The notes beneath the pieces were generated by a model. It was not told where the DNA came from, did no database searches, and saw nothing but the letters and a program-made list of their open reading frames with translations. A stretch of 64,000 nt of DNA from a virus: positions 62,001 to 126,000 of the IMG/VR virus record IMGVR_UViG_3300044797_000394. One strand, given 5' to 3'. The position numbers and the translations under genes were made by a program. Positions 16,651 through 25,613 of this stretch are shown piece by piece (position 1 is the stretch's first letter; every line of letters begins with the position of its first letter).

Positions 16651-17607
16651 ATGAAGCAATACCTCGACCTCGTTCGTCACGTTCTGCACGAGGGCACCCG
16701 TAAGGAAAATCGTACGGGCGTAGACACCATATCGACTTTCGGGTACTACTACGAAGTCGACTTGAGGAACGGATTTCCCTTGCTCACTACGAAGGCCGTG
16801 AGCTGGAAGAACATCGTCATTGAGATGTTATGGTTCCTTTCTGGGCAAACAAACATTGACATCCTCAAGCGGCACGGCTGCAAGTTCTGGGATGCGTGGG
16901 CCGACGAGAGCGGGAAAGTTCCAAGCGCGTATGGAAATTTCTGGAGGCATTTTCCCATACACGGAAAAGACGTCACTTTGGCGTCCGAGGGGTCGGAACC
17001 GATTGGAGAGTTCAACGACCAGATCCGCTGGGTGTTGGAAGAACTGAAGCGAAACCCCATGAGCCGTCGCATGGTGGTGTCTGCATGGGCACCCGGCAAT
17101 GCTCAGACGAGCAAGCTCCCTCCGTGTCATTGCCTTTTCATGTTCAACGTGCAGAACGATCCGTGGGTCAAGTTCAACAGTATGAAAAATGGGGACACCG
17201 AATACGGGGACAAGCAGCGGCTCTGTTTGCACCTTACGCAGAGATCATGCGACGTCGCACTTGGGGTGCCATACAACATCGCAAGCTACGCCCTACTTCT
17301 CAGCCTCTTTTCTCAGTTCAGCGGCATTGAGCCTGGAATCTTCGGCCACACTCTCGTTGACGCGCACGTGTACACGATGAAGCCCGACGGTAGCAAAGCC
17401 GAGTTCGATCATATTCCAGGTCTCATGCAACAGATCGCTCGGGAGCCGAAACCGCTTCCCCGTCTCGTTATCGATCCGACCCTTCGAGATCTCCAGGACA
17501 TTGAGGCCCTCATGGATCCGAAGCTCACGACAGACGAGGTCATGAGCCACTTCGTGCTCGAGGGGTATGATCCTTATCCTGCGATTTCGTTTAAGGTGGC
17601 AGTCTAA
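16651..17607 (+). CDS. thyA: Thymidylate synthase
   Basis: A 318-residue ThyA-type enzyme that converts dUMP to dTMP using methylene-tetrahydrofolate. Diagnostic parts are ENRTGVDTISTFG near the N-terminus, WAPGNAQTSKLPPCHCLF with catalytic Cys159, QRSCDVALGVPYNIASYALL, and HTLVDAHVYT. Length is close to cellular ThyA, with a small insertion after HFPIHGKDV. The partner enzyme dihydrofolate reductase is encoded directly downstream, as in T4-like phages. A strong GAGGGGG precedes the ATG. Confidence 0.97.
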   Translation: MKQYLDLVRHVLHEGTRKENRTGVDTISTFGYYYEVDLRNGFPLLTTKAVSWKNIVIEMLWFLSGQTNIDILKRHGCKFWDAWADESGKVPSAYGNFWRHFPIHGKDVTLASEGSEPIGEFNDQIRWVLEELKRNPMSRRMVVSAWAPGNAQTSKLPPCHCLFMFNVQNDPWVKFNSMKNGDTEYGDKQRLCLHLTQRSCDVALGVPYNIASYALLLSLFSQFSGIEPGIFGHTLVDAHVYTMKPDGSKAEFDHIPGLMQQIAREPKPLPRLVIDPTLRDLQDIEALMDPKLTTDEVMSHFVLEGYDPYPAISFKVAV

Positions 17608-17609
17608 CC

Positions 17610-17615
17610 GGTGTA
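17610..17615 (+). promoter_or_regulatory. GGTGTA element before folA
   Basis: The hexamer begins two bases after the thyA stop and lies 11 bases before the folA ATG. No Shine-Dalgarno sequence is seen between it and the start. Confidence 0.5.
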
Positions 17616-17626
17616 GGTAGACCATT

Positions 17627-18166
17627 ATGGGTACAATCAGAGTCATCGCTGCGACGGATCCGAATGGTGTGATTGGAGTCGACGGTGATATGCCTTGGCA
17701 CTACAAGGCTGACTTCAAACGGTTCAAAAAGATCACTATGGGCGGCGTTCTGGTCATGGGGCGGCTCACGTGGGAGTCTCTTCCGAAGCCGTTACCGGGG
17801 AGGCGCACGGTCGTCATCACCCGTCAGATCAAACCTCAGTCGAAGCACCCCGCGGGTTCGTGCGAGTACTTCCAGGACTTCGTTAAAGCGATGCGTTCCG
17901 CGATCGTTCCGCTCGAGGGGGAAACCGGAGACGTTTGGATAGCCGGTGGCGGTGAAGTATACCGCATGGCGCTCGAAGATCACAGGGAAGGCATCGACGA
18001 AATTGATTTGACCTTGGTCCCCGAGGTGGCTAAGGAGAATCTTGAAAAGGGGAGTATCGTCACAACTTTCCCGCCTAATCTTCTTGACGGATTTCAGTTG
18101 GTGTCAGAAACAACTAACGAGGAAGACCCTCGACTCATACATCGGAGATACGAGCGTCTTACATGA
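17627..18166 (+). CDS. folA: Dihydrofolate reductase
   Basis: A 179-residue enzyme that regenerates tetrahydrofolate, used up by the thymidylate synthase encoded upstream. It has IRVIAATDPNGVIGVDGDMPWHY with the usual substrate-loop Trp and Asp region, VLVMGRLTWESLPKPLPGRRTVVIT, VWIAGGGEVYRMAL and the C-terminal strand region. Length is typical. It is the second gene of a thyA-folA pair with a GGTGTA element 11 bases before the start. Confidence 0.95.
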   Translation: MGTIRVIAATDPNGVIGVDGDMPWHYKADFKRFKKITMGGVLVMGRLTWESLPKPLPGRRTVVITRQIKPQSKHPAGSCEYFQDFVKAMRSAIVPLEGETGDVWIAGGGEVYRMALEDHREGIDEIDLTLVPEVAKENLEKGSIVTTFPPNLLDGFQLVSETTNEEDPRLIHRRYERLT

Positions 18167-18169
18167 GCC

Positions 18170-18553
18170 ATGGAGCCCGAGGTCAATACGTTTTTCGCTG
18201 TCCAATTACGACCAGGTGAGACACCCCATCAACTGGCCGCTCTCGTCCTACATATTGCTGACGAGTTGCGGAGTCGTTTCCGAAGGCTCGATACGCTTGA
18301 CATCATTCAGATCGGTGGCAAATCGTTCGTAAGGTTCCAATCCGACGTCATCAACCCGTTTCCCGTACTTGACCGCCTCCTTAGAGAAGGGCGCTCAAAC
18401 ATCAGCGCAAGTCCTGGAACGTACCTACTTCGAGAGGTGAGCGGAAAGAACGGAAGGGTACCTGGGACGGCAATGCACCAGGTTCCGATGGCGCGGCACC
18501 ACCGCAAGTACCAGGGCCCCCGAACGGAGGGCTGGCAAGCTCAATTCGCGTAG
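18170..18553 (+). CDS. Hypothetical protein
   Basis: A 127-residue protein starting three bases after folA. The pattern is mixed alpha/beta (TFFAVQLRPGETPHQLAALV, DELRSRFRRLDTLDIIQIGG), with a basic C-terminal tail (RHHRKYQGPRTEGWQAQ). No family is recognised. It lies next to a homing endonuclease gene, which may have been inserted after it. Confidence 0.6.
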   Translation: MEPEVNTFFAVQLRPGETPHQLAALVLHIADELRSRFRRLDTLDIIQIGGKSFVRFQSDVINPFPVLDRLLREGRSNISASPGTYLLREVSGKNGRVPGTAMHQVPMARHHRKYQGPRTEGWQAQFA

Positions 18554-18566
18554 TTCTTTCTATGGG

Positions 18567-19541
18567 TTGTACCTGGATGTGGAAGTGGAAGTGTCACCCA
18601 ATCGACCTTACGGAGTAGTCTACCTGGTTACCAATACGGTGAACGGGAAGGTTTACATTGGACAGACAGTGTGCACCCTCAAGACTCGTTGGAACCGTCA
18701 CAAAGCGGCTTCGCGTGGGGGGTCTCAAGTACCCTTTCACCGAGCTATTCGTAAGTACGGCCCGGGTGCCTTTACGATCGAAGAGTTAGAACAATGCTCC
18801 GATCAAGAAGCGTTGTGCCTAGGGGAATCTAAGTGGGTGGAGAAGTTGAACAGTACCACTTCTGGCGTTGGGTACAACTGTACAAGCGGCGGTGAGGCCG
18901 GGTATGAACGAACCTCGTCGTACAAAATAAAGATTTCTAAAGCACAAAAGAGGCGGTTGTCCGATCCCAGTGTAAGAGAACACCAATCATTCGTTATGAG
19001 GGAGTACTATCGAAAGAACCCACTAGCAGCGGTTCAGCATGGGGTGCGACATTCGGCAATCATGAGAGAAAAGCATAGGAATGATCAGACACTTCGAACT
19101 CAAATGGGTGTGTTAGGTAAGAAAGGGTCCGCCGTTCGTTGGTACCCCCATTTGGCTAGGCGTGGAGAATGGGCATCCGAGAATGAGCTGCGTCATCTCA
19201 TCCAGGGACTCAAAGTAGATGAGTACGAAGTCAAGAAAAGAGATTGGGGTCTTCAATTTCCAAAGGCTGCGCTGTTTGTAGACCTGTACGGCAAGACATT
19301 CCAGGAGATTCGAGATGGTCACCGCCGTGGAGTGGTCCCCGTAGATGAAGCTACCTTGAGAGATGCTATTCAGCATATGACCCAAATGGAGTACATGAAA
19401 GAGAGAAAAAAGTTAGGTCCTATGTTCCTGGAGGTCGGACGTTTCCAAAAAGTCTATGGTAAAACGTTCAAAGAGATAAGGGATGGCAACAGGGACTCTA
19501 GGTGGGAAAAAAGGTGGGCCTCCAAATGCGTGTCGCCGTAA
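18567..19541 (+). mobile_element. Free-standing GIY-YIG homing endonuclease
   Basis: A 324-residue protein. Its N-terminus carries the GIY-YIG nuclease core: GVVYLVTNTVNGKVYIGQ, an Arg in KTRWNRHK and a following helix. The C-terminal half has two copies of a motif like YGKTFQEIRDGHRR and YGKTFKEIRDGNRD, probably DNA-recognition repeats. Such proteins spread themselves by cutting alleles that lack them. The start is uncertain: TTG 18567 or in-frame GTGs at 18579-18591. Its codon use looks more A/T-rich than its neighbours, in line with recent arrival between the nucleotide cluster and the nitrilase gene. Confidence 0.85.
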
Positions 19542-20299
19542 TACAATTCAAGCCTACGTTCAAGGATAAGAAGGGCAACATCGAGCGGTTGTCCGCACTG
19601 ATTGTTGAGGCAGCGAGGAACGGGGCAAAAGTAATATGCGCTCCTGAGTTGGCGACTACCGGGTACTCTTTCATGTCAGAGGAGGAGGCTCGCCCGTTCG
19701 CAGAGAGTCCCCAGTGGTTAGACGATTGGAACGGGGTAAGCCCGTGTACAATGATGGGTCGAGCATTGTCAATCTCTCGCAATCTTCAGGTGACCATTAC
19801 TTTCGGCTTCGTTGAGGTCGATTTGGGTACCAACAAGCTCTACAATTCGCAGGTCTTCATTGGTCCGGACGGATACCATGAAAGTTATCGAAAGATTTGC
19901 CCTTTTGGTAACGATTACATTTGGGCCGGTCGGGGCCAAAGCAACCCTCCCGTAATTCGCACGACAATAGATGGGGAACAGTGGAAGATTGGTCTGCTTA
20001 TTTGCCGTGACGTAAGGGACAAAAAAGACGACAAATGGAACAGCTTTTATGAACCTGGGGATGCGGATCTGGTTCTAATGGTTAGTGCCTGGGGTGACGG
20101 GGGTGTGCCTGCCAACGGATGGATGGACTTTGTGGAAGAGAATCAAACGGCACTCGCTGTCTCCAACGTGTGGGGAAAGGAAGCAAACAACGATTTTGGT
20201 GAGGGTGGCGTTTGCGTCATCGAAAAAAGTGGTAAAGTTCATTGTGACGGACTCAAATGGTCCGAAGATTGCATCGTGTACGCGGAGCTGAAGAAGTGA
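19526..20299 (+). CDS. Nitrilase-superfamily carbon-nitrogen hydrolase
   Basis: A 257-residue enzyme with the full catalytic triad: Glu41 in CAPELATTGY, Lys123 in SYRKICPFG and Cys160 in LLICRDVR. It hydrolyses an amide or nitrile bond; the substrate cannot be told from sequence. Start chosen at ATG 19526, where the N-terminal strand MRVAVIQFKP begins; a GTG at 19502 would add eight residues. It overlaps the homing endonuclease end by 16 bases. Such enzymes are not standard phage genes, so it is a candidate auxiliary metabolic gene, perhaps in NAD or polyamine metabolism. Confidence 0.85.
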   Translation: MRVAVIQFKPTFKDKKGNIERLSALIVEAARNGAKVICAPELATTGYSFMSEEEARPFAESPQWLDDWNGVSPCTMMGRALSISRNLQVTITFGFVEVDLGTNKLYNSQVFIGPDGYHESYRKICPFGNDYIWAGRGQSNPPVIRTTIDGEQWKIGLLICRDVRDKKDDKWNSFYEPGDADLVLMVSAWGDGGVPANGWMDFVEENQTALAVSNVWGKEANNDFGEGGVCVIEKSGKVHCDGLKWSEDCIVYAELKK

Positions 20300-20580
20300 G
20301 CATCGCCGATCGAGTTGCAGCCCGAGTTGCCGAGCGGCTCACCATCCTGAGCGGACCCGAGGTTCGCCAGGCGGCGGCGCGTCTCGTTGCCAAACTCCCC
20401 GACGATTCCTTCGAGACCATCATCGCCAAGGCTTACTTTCGGGCCATCATGGATGGAGAAGAGTACAGAGCTAAACACCTAGCTAAGTCAGTGATGGTTT
20501 CGGAGGAGGTTGAGGCTCTGAAAAAGCAGCTCGCGAGCGAGATCAAGAGCAAGGCTCTTGCGGGCGAGGGCATCGAGTGA
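20296..20580 (+). CDS. Small protein with N-terminal RVAARVAERL tag
   Basis: A 94-residue helical protein starting at GTG 20296, which overlaps the preceding stop (GTGA). The first residues (SIADRVAARVAERL) match the tag found on many proteins in this window. The rest is a helix-rich region (LPDDSFETIIAKAYFRAI) with a charged C-terminal helix. Function unknown. Confidence 0.65.
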   Translation: MSIADRVAARVAERLTILSGPEVRQAAARLVAKLPDDSFETIIAKAYFRAIMDGEEYRAKHLAKSVMVSEEVEALKKQLASEIKSKALAGEGIE

Positions 20581-20610
20581 GGCGATAGGTCAACGATTGG
20601 TCGTCTTTCC

Positions 20611-20616
20611 GGTGTA
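20611..20616 (+). promoter_or_regulatory. GGTGTA element before clpX
   Basis: The hexamer sits in the intergenic gap 11 bases before the clpX ATG, within cttccggtgtaagtaag. Confidence 0.55.
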
Positions 20617-20627
20617 AGTAAGAAGAG

Positions 20628-21914
20628 ATGCCCACCACCGACCAGCATTGTTCTTTCTGCCTCCACGCAAAGAACGAGGTCCCCGACGGACGGCTCATCA
20701 AGGGACAAGAGGAAGGCACCTACATTTGTGCCGATTGTGCTAAGGGGTCCTCGGAGATCTTTTTGAAGGAAATCACGAGGGAAAAGAGGGGCGAGGTTGC
20801 CCTGGGTAAACCTAAGGAAATCAAGGCGTACCTTGATCGGCACATCATCTCCCAGGATCGGCTCAAGACGACCGTCGCAACGGCAGTTTACCACCACTTC
20901 AAGAGGCGCGAAGCATCGAAGATGCTCAAGTCCGGGGGTGTAGCGATCCAAAAATCGAACATGCTCGTTCTCGGACCGACAGGATCCGGCAAGACCGAAA
21001 CGTTTCGCGCCATTAGCCGACTCCTCAAGGTTCCGTTCTACGTCCAGGACTGCTCTCGTTTGACGCAACAGGGGTACGTCGGGGATGACGCCGACGACAT
21101 GCTTCGGGGTCTCATTCAGGACGCGAGCGGAGACGTGGCCCGCGCCGAGTGGGGGATCATTCTTTGTGACGAGGCGGACAAGATAGCTCGCAAGAGCGGG
21201 CGTTCCGCGTCGGGTTATCGAGACATCACGGGCGAGGGCGTCCAGCAGGGGCTCCTACGCATCATTGAGGGGTGCAAGGTGCCCGTCACCCGAGGAATGG
21301 GAAAGAACGCGTCCGTGACGACTGTGGGCGCCGACGGAACAGTTCGCTCCAATGTCGACGTCATCGACACAACGAACATCTTATTCGTCTTTGCTGGGTC
21401 TTTTGCTGGCATCGAGGAAATCGTTGACCGTCGTGTAAACAAGGCGTCCCGACTGGGTTTCGGTTCCCAATCCAACGAAAAAAAGAGGCTCTCCTTAGAC
21501 GAAGCATACCGAACGGTTGTTCCGGACGACGTCCTTGAGTTCGGTTACATCCCAGAGCTTTTAGGGCGTCTGCCGATCCTCACCTCAACGTACGAGCTTA
21601 GCGAGGAGGATATGGTTCGAGTCCTCACGGAACCGGAAAACGCAATCGTGAAGCAATACAAGGCCCTGTTCGCTATGGATGACATTGCGCTCGAGTTCGA
21701 CAACGAAGCGTTGTTGGCGATCGGCCGGGAGGCAAAGAAGCGGCCGACGGGCGCACGGTCGTTGCGATCCATCGTGGAGGAGACCCTCGCACCTTATGCG
21801 TACAACCTTCCCAGCGAAGGGGATGCGACCGGATTGCGGATTACCGCTGAGTCCATTTGCGCGAGGGGGGAAGCCGTCGTCACCCGCACCGAACGTTTGT
21901 TGACTCACGGTTAG
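20628..21914 (+). CDS. clpX: ClpX-like AAA+ unfoldase
   Basis: A 428-residue full-length ClpX homologue. The N-terminal zinc domain has Cys8, Cys11, Cys34 and Cys37; the P-loop is GPTGSGKT (116-123), pore loop 1 is GYVGDDADD, Walker B is ILCDEADK, and LGFG at 276-279 corresponds to the IGF loop that docks ClpP. The sensor 2 region GARSLRSIVEETL is also present. ClpX unfolds tagged proteins and feeds them to ClpP. No clpP gene is seen here, so it may work alone or recruit host ClpP. It is followed by genes whose products carry LRVAARY tags. Confidence 0.92.
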   Translation: MPTTDQHCSFCLHAKNEVPDGRLIKGQEEGTYICADCAKGSSEIFLKEITREKRGEVALGKPKEIKAYLDRHIISQDRLKTTVATAVYHHFKRREASKMLKSGGVAIQKSNMLVLGPTGSGKTETFRAISRLLKVPFYVQDCSRLTQQGYVGDDADDMLRGLIQDASGDVARAEWGIILCDEADKIARKSGRSASGYRDITGEGVQQGLLRIIEGCKVPVTRGMGKNASVTTVGADGTVRSNVDVIDTTNILFVFAGSFAGIEEIVDRRVNKASRLGFGSQSNEKKRLSLDEAYRTVVPDDVLEFGYIPELLGRLPILTSTYELSEEDMVRVLTEPENAIVKQYKALFAMDDIALEFDNEALLAIGREAKKRPTGARSLRSIVEETLAPYAYNLPSEGDATGLRITAESICARGEAVVTRTERLLTHG

Positions 21915-21937
21915 CCCTTCTATAGGGTAGCGTTCTT

Positions 21938-22657
21938 GTGGACGTTCTCACGCTCCGAGTCGCTGCCAGGTTTATTCAAGCCCGGCCAATTCCTCTCGAC
22001 CACGGGGCGATTAAGAGAGATTCCGACCGTATAGCCCACTACATCACAAAATACACGGCTCATTTCCCGTCGGAACAGGTTGTCGGTCGCCATGCCAAAA
22101 TCTTCGACAATCAGGAAACCAGCGTCTGGGTAATCGGGGGCGACTTCATCACCATTCCGGTTCTATTCGAAAGCACTCTTAGCAAGTCGACTTCCTTTAC
22201 CGTGGGTGGGATGTACTCGGTTGTCAAACGAGAAATATGGGTGCACATTAACGGCTCGAAAACATTCGGGGACTTTGCGGATCCTGAAAATCAGCCCCTA
22301 GTCTCAGCGGATATTTTCAAGGTGCTCATTCACGAGTTAACCCATGCGGCCGAAGGTCGCTTTCTCCCCCACGAGATTGTGGACCCTAAGGAGAGCCCAG
22401 AAGAGCGCAACGCATACTTCAACCAAGCCCATGAGGTGCGGGCGTACATGCAGCAGATTGTTTCGCAATGCCTCGACATCGCGAACCGCTACCTCCTGCG
22501 AAAGCAGTACAAGGGGAGACCTCACCAATTCGTAGAAGCCGTCGTGGACCTCAGTGAAACTTGGAAGAAGGTTCGGGACTACATGAACCCTCAAAGTAAG
22601 GCCAAGATTTTGAAAGCCGTGTATATGGCTCTGGATGAGGCCGGGTTACTTCTCTAG
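21938..22657 (+). CDS. Putative zinc metallopeptidase with N-terminal LRVAARF tag
   Basis: A 239-residue protein starting at GTG. Residues 4-12 are LTLRVAARF, the shared tag. HELTH is at residues 132-136 and a likely third ligand, Glu166, in HEVRAYMQQI, 34 residues on. That is a compact gluzincin-like zinc site. The N-terminal 120 residues form a mixed fold with no known match. It lies after clpX and before two more tagged proteins. The substrate is unknown; a virion-delivered or head-maturation peptidase is a guess from the tag. Confidence 0.7.
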   Translation: MDVLTLRVAARFIQARPIPLDHGAIKRDSDRIAHYITKYTAHFPSEQVVGRHAKIFDNQETSVWVIGGDFITIPVLFESTLSKSTSFTVGGMYSVVKREIWVHINGSKTFGDFADPENQPLVSADIFKVLIHELTHAAEGRFLPHEIVDPKESPEERNAYFNQAHEVRAYMQQIVSQCLDIANRYLLRKQYKGRPHQFVEAVVDLSETWKKVRDYMNPQSKAKILKAVYMALDEAGLLL

Positions 22658-22675
22658 TCCACTTATTGATTGGGT

Positions 22676-22681
22676 GGTGTA
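22676..22681 (+). promoter_or_regulatory. GGTGTA element before the 22.7-kb tagged-protein gene
   Basis: The hexamer lies only 4 bases before the ATG at 22686, closer than in the other cases. It may be a chance match or imply a longer spacer to an internal start. Confidence 0.3.
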
Positions 22682-22685
22682 ACCC

Positions 22686-23900
22686 ATGGACAAGCTAGCT
22701 CTTCGTGTTGCTCAACGAATCGCCCAAACTCAAGAGGAAGAGGCGTCAATCAGCCGTCCCGGGCCCATGGCGCAAGATCCGCTTCTTGACGAACACCTCG
22801 CGGTAGCCCCTCCTGGGTGGGAGAATACCGTCAAAAAGATGAAAAAACACGATGAGATCGATAACCCGTGGGCACTTGCTTGGTCGATGAAGAACAAGGG
22901 TGACAAGCCGGGCGGAAAAAAGGAAGCCGACCAAGTCCAAAACGAGCTCTTGAAGACGGACGATTTGTCGCCCCCAGCCCCAGAGGCTTCGTCTCGATTC
23001 CCCGATAAGGACCCCGAAGCGGTTGCCGCCGTGCGATTGGCGATGGGACGTGAAGCCTCGTTTACGTCGACGTACTATCGTCTTGTCGGTGACCTTCGCG
23101 AACTTCGGGACGAGCATAGTATGGATCCCGAGCGGATTGCCAAACAAGCCATTGTTACGCTTCAGCTAGAGGATAAGAAAAAAGGGAAAAAGGCAAAGAC
23201 CTGGAACATTAGGACCGGTCCTCAGGCCACGGATACGTTTCGTGATCTCATCATGAGCCTAGAACCCTTCGTCAACGACCTTCCCGCCAAAGAGCAACAT
23301 CGAGCAAAAGAGATCGAGGGGCATGCGCTACGAGGATTCTCACACGCCACCACGCTCGAGGGTGAAGAGGTCAAGGAAGCTCTTCACTCGGTTCGCACCT
23401 ATCTGACCGAGCTCGAGAGGCTTCTTCAGGGTCAGCGCCAGCTTTTCGCTCGGGTCGCCTCTGAGTCTCACGAGGTTACGAACGTTTTCAAGGACATCTT
23501 CGACCTTTGCGATGAGCTACCTGATATCATCAATTTGGACTATATGCGTCAAGTGGGACTGAAGCCAGGACCGAAGGTAGACGCGTATCCCCTGAGGGAG
23601 AAGAAGCCTCGGGTCAAAGCAAAGAAGACCTTCAAGCAGGCTCAGGACGCGATTTTCGCATCACTTAAGGCCAAGGGCTGGAGGGTTACCGATCACCTGA
23701 AAATCCCGTACGCCGTGTCGCCCCACGGAGACTTCCGATTCTGGTTCAAGCCGCAGGCCATTTACTACTCGGCCGGCCCTAAGGTGAACAACTTCGGAGA
23801 GGCCCGTTCCATGTGGTCGTCCGATTACAGGAACATCGACACTGAAGAGTTCGTCAACGACCACCTCATGCATTTCGCTAAAAAGTACACCAAGGTCTGA
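22686..23900 (+). CDS. LRVAQRI-tagged protein, probably virion-associated
   Basis: A 404-residue protein. The N-terminus is MDKLALRVAQRI, the shared tag. Residues about 45-75 (PPGWENTVKKMKKH, DNPWALAWSMKNKG) form a short module that I recall from virion-associated proteins of large phages; this is from memory, not a search. The middle is helical with LRELRDEHSM and LTELERLLQGQ segments. The C-terminal 90 residues form a compact domain (KAKGWRVTDHLKIPYAVSPH). No enzyme motif is seen. Confidence 0.55.
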   Translation: MDKLALRVAQRIAQTQEEEASISRPGPMAQDPLLDEHLAVAPPGWENTVKKMKKHDEIDNPWALAWSMKNKGDKPGGKKEADQVQNELLKTDDLSPPAPEASSRFPDKDPEAVAAVRLAMGREASFTSTYYRLVGDLRELRDEHSMDPERIAKQAIVTLQLEDKKKGKKAKTWNIRTGPQATDTFRDLIMSLEPFVNDLPAKEQHRAKEIEGHALRGFSHATTLEGEEVKEALHSVRTYLTELERLLQGQRQLFARVASESHEVTNVFKDIFDLCDELPDIINLDYMRQVGLKPGPKVDAYPLREKKPRVKAKKTFKQAQDAIFASLKAKGWRVTDHLKIPYAVSPHGDFRFWFKPQAIYYSAGPKVNNFGEARSMWSSDYRNIDTEEFVNDHLMHFAKKYTKV

Positions 23901-23901
23901 A

Positions 23902-24783
23902 ATGCGTAGGGACGTGTTGAGTCTGCGTGTGGCGGCTCGTTACCAGCTCGCCTTCGAGTTTCCGACTCCAAAGGCGCTGAAGGACTACCTGCACGAACAT
24001 CCCAAGGCGGACCCGAAAAATCATACGGTCAAGAAGCCGGGGGAGATTTCTGAAAAGAAGACGGACGGAGGTCACGGTGTCGAGCACGATGAGCACGAAC
24101 ACGGTGCCGGGCCTAAGTTGACTTGGAAGGACCTGGCAAAGAGTCTGTCCTCGAAGGCCCAGGAGTTCCTCCACAAGACCCCGTCGACCGTCAAAAAATT
24201 CGTTGATGATGAGGATCATCGTCGAGAAACTCTACTCAAGGCGCACAAGTCGATTCTGAGCGCCCCGATGAAATACGTCGAGAGTGCCTACAATGTAGCC
24301 AAACATGAGGTCAAGGAGTTCAAGGAGGCGGGCGAGGGCATCCATGCTTGGATGACCGGCAAGGAAGTCTCCAAGAAGCAAAAGCACGCCATACGGGAAG
24401 TGGCCATCCACTGTACGGTTGCGGCAGTTTCAGGGGCCTTAGGGGCGGGGTTCGGTCTTGGAGCGGGCGCCGTTGCCATCACGAAGGGCGTGATGAGCTC
24501 GTTCGTTAGCTCTACCGCAAAGAAGATCGCGGTCAAAGCGGTCACGAAGCACCTACAGCACCTACCCACTCTACACGAGTTTGGGGAGATCGGTCACCAC
24601 TCGGTCGAGCTGGTCTCAAAGCTCATGGAGCGCCTCGCGTCGAAAGACGACCGGCCCCCCACTCAGGATGAGGTTTTTCAGGCTCTCATCGCCGCCATTT
24701 CGGCGAAAGCACTCAAAGATTTGGATCCGGATACGATTAGGGAAGCCCTCGAAGACGCCGCTGGTGTATCTTCTGAGGGATGA
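23902..24783 (+). CDS. LRVAARY-tagged protein with a hydrophobic helical hairpin
   Basis: A 293-residue protein with the tag LSLRVAARY at residues 6-14, a charged His-rich linker (GHGVEHDEHEHG), a long amphipathic region (SAPMKYVESAYNVAKHEVKE), then a Gly/Ala-rich hydrophobic stretch at about 173-207 (AVSGALGAGFGLGAGAVAI) able to enter a membrane. The C-terminus is acidic and helical. It could be an ejected protein that acts at the host membrane, but this rests on composition. It ends in an ATGA overlap with the DUF1848 gene. Confidence 0.55.
   Translation: MRRDVLSLRVAARYQLAFEFPTPKALKDYLHEHPKADPKNHTVKKPGEISEKKTDGGHGVEHDEHEHGAGPKLTWKDLAKSLSSKAQEFLHKTPSTVKKFVDDEDHRRETLLKAHKSILSAPMKYVESAYNVAKHEVKEFKEAGEGIHAWMTGKEVSKKQKHAIREVAIHCTVAAVSGALGAGFGLGAGAVAITKGVMSSFVSSTAKKIAVKAVTKHLQHLPTLHEFGEIGHHSVELVSKLMERLASKDDRPPTQDEVFQALIAAISAKALKDLDPDTIREALEDAAGVSSEG
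24763..24768 (+). promoter_or_regulatory. GGTGTA element before the DUF1848 gene
   Basis: The hexamer lies inside the last codons of the preceding gene, 11 bases before the ATG at 24780. The spacing matches the other sites. Confidence 0.4.
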
Positions 24784-25613
24784 CCCCGATTCTTCGTTCT
24801 GGTAGAGCTGAGGTTGTACCTTACAGCCTTTCGCGGTGGACCGATGTCCCGGGAGCTAAATGGGATTGGTTTCGGGCGAGTCTGCTCTCTGGGAAAATGC
24901 AAGCATTCGACGTTCGCACGGGCGTTCCCGACTGGTGGTCTTTAGCGCCAGAAGAAACGCACAGCCTGGTTTTTTGGACCAAAGTCCCGAAGAACTTGGT
25001 CGCCGATTACGCTTTACTGTCCGCCTACAAGGTCAAGGTTCACGTGACGATTACGGGTTGGGAGGAAGTGGAACGGGGAGCGCCCAACATCGAAACCGCG
25101 ACGCAGTGGGCTTCGAACCTCTCGGATCTTGTGGGCAGAGAGAACCTTTCATGGCGGTTCTCGCCCGTTCCGATTCTAAGCTCGGTTCGAAGCTTGTACC
25201 AACGTTTCGAGTCCATTGCCTCTCGGATGACAGGGAAGACGAACTCCGTCTATTTGTCCTTTTTACAACCAAACGACATGATTCCAGAGACCCGAAGCGC
25301 CACGGAATGTCTCCAAATCATGCGAGAATTGGCTCAGATTGCGGATGCCTACCGTATAAGGGTTCGCCTCTGCAACGTTTACAAGGACTCCCTGGATGGC
25401 CTGGGGGCCCAGCAAAATCTATCCGCTGGCGTATGTGTTCCCTGCGAGGGTGAGCCAAAACCCCAATCCGAATCATGTGGCTGTGCCATCATGGTCGACC
25501 CGTTCACTTTCAACGAATCGTGCACCCTATCTTGTGGCTACTGTTATGCCTCGGACAAGTCCTTGTCCCCGAAGAAGTCGAACTCCACGAAGGGTCTTGT
25601 GGTGATACCATGA
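24780..25613 (+). CDS. DUF1848 family protein with radical-SAM-type cysteine motif
   Basis: A 277-residue protein resembling DUF1848: SRWTDVPGAKWDWF at the N-terminus, HSLVFWTKVPKNL, a central TIM-barrel-like region (VHVTITGWEEVERG, LSWRFSPVPIL), and a C-terminal cluster CGCAIMVDPFTF then CTLSCGYCYAS. The CxxxCxxC spacing is that of radical SAM enzymes, here at the C-terminus as is typical of DUF1848. Function in the family is not established. It is rare in phages as far as I know; a role in nucleic-acid or cofactor modification is possible. Confidence 0.8.
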   Translation: MTPILRSGRAEVVPYSLSRWTDVPGAKWDWFRASLLSGKMQAFDVRTGVPDWWSLAPEETHSLVFWTKVPKNLVADYALLSAYKVKVHVTITGWEEVERGAPNIETATQWASNLSDLVGRENLSWRFSPVPILSSVRSLYQRFESIASRMTGKTNSVYLSFLQPNDMIPETRSATECLQIMRELAQIADAYRIRVRLCNVYKDSLDGLGAQQNLSAGVCVPCEGEPKPQSESCGCAIMVDPFTFNESCTLSCGYCYASDKSLSPKKSNSTKGLVVIP

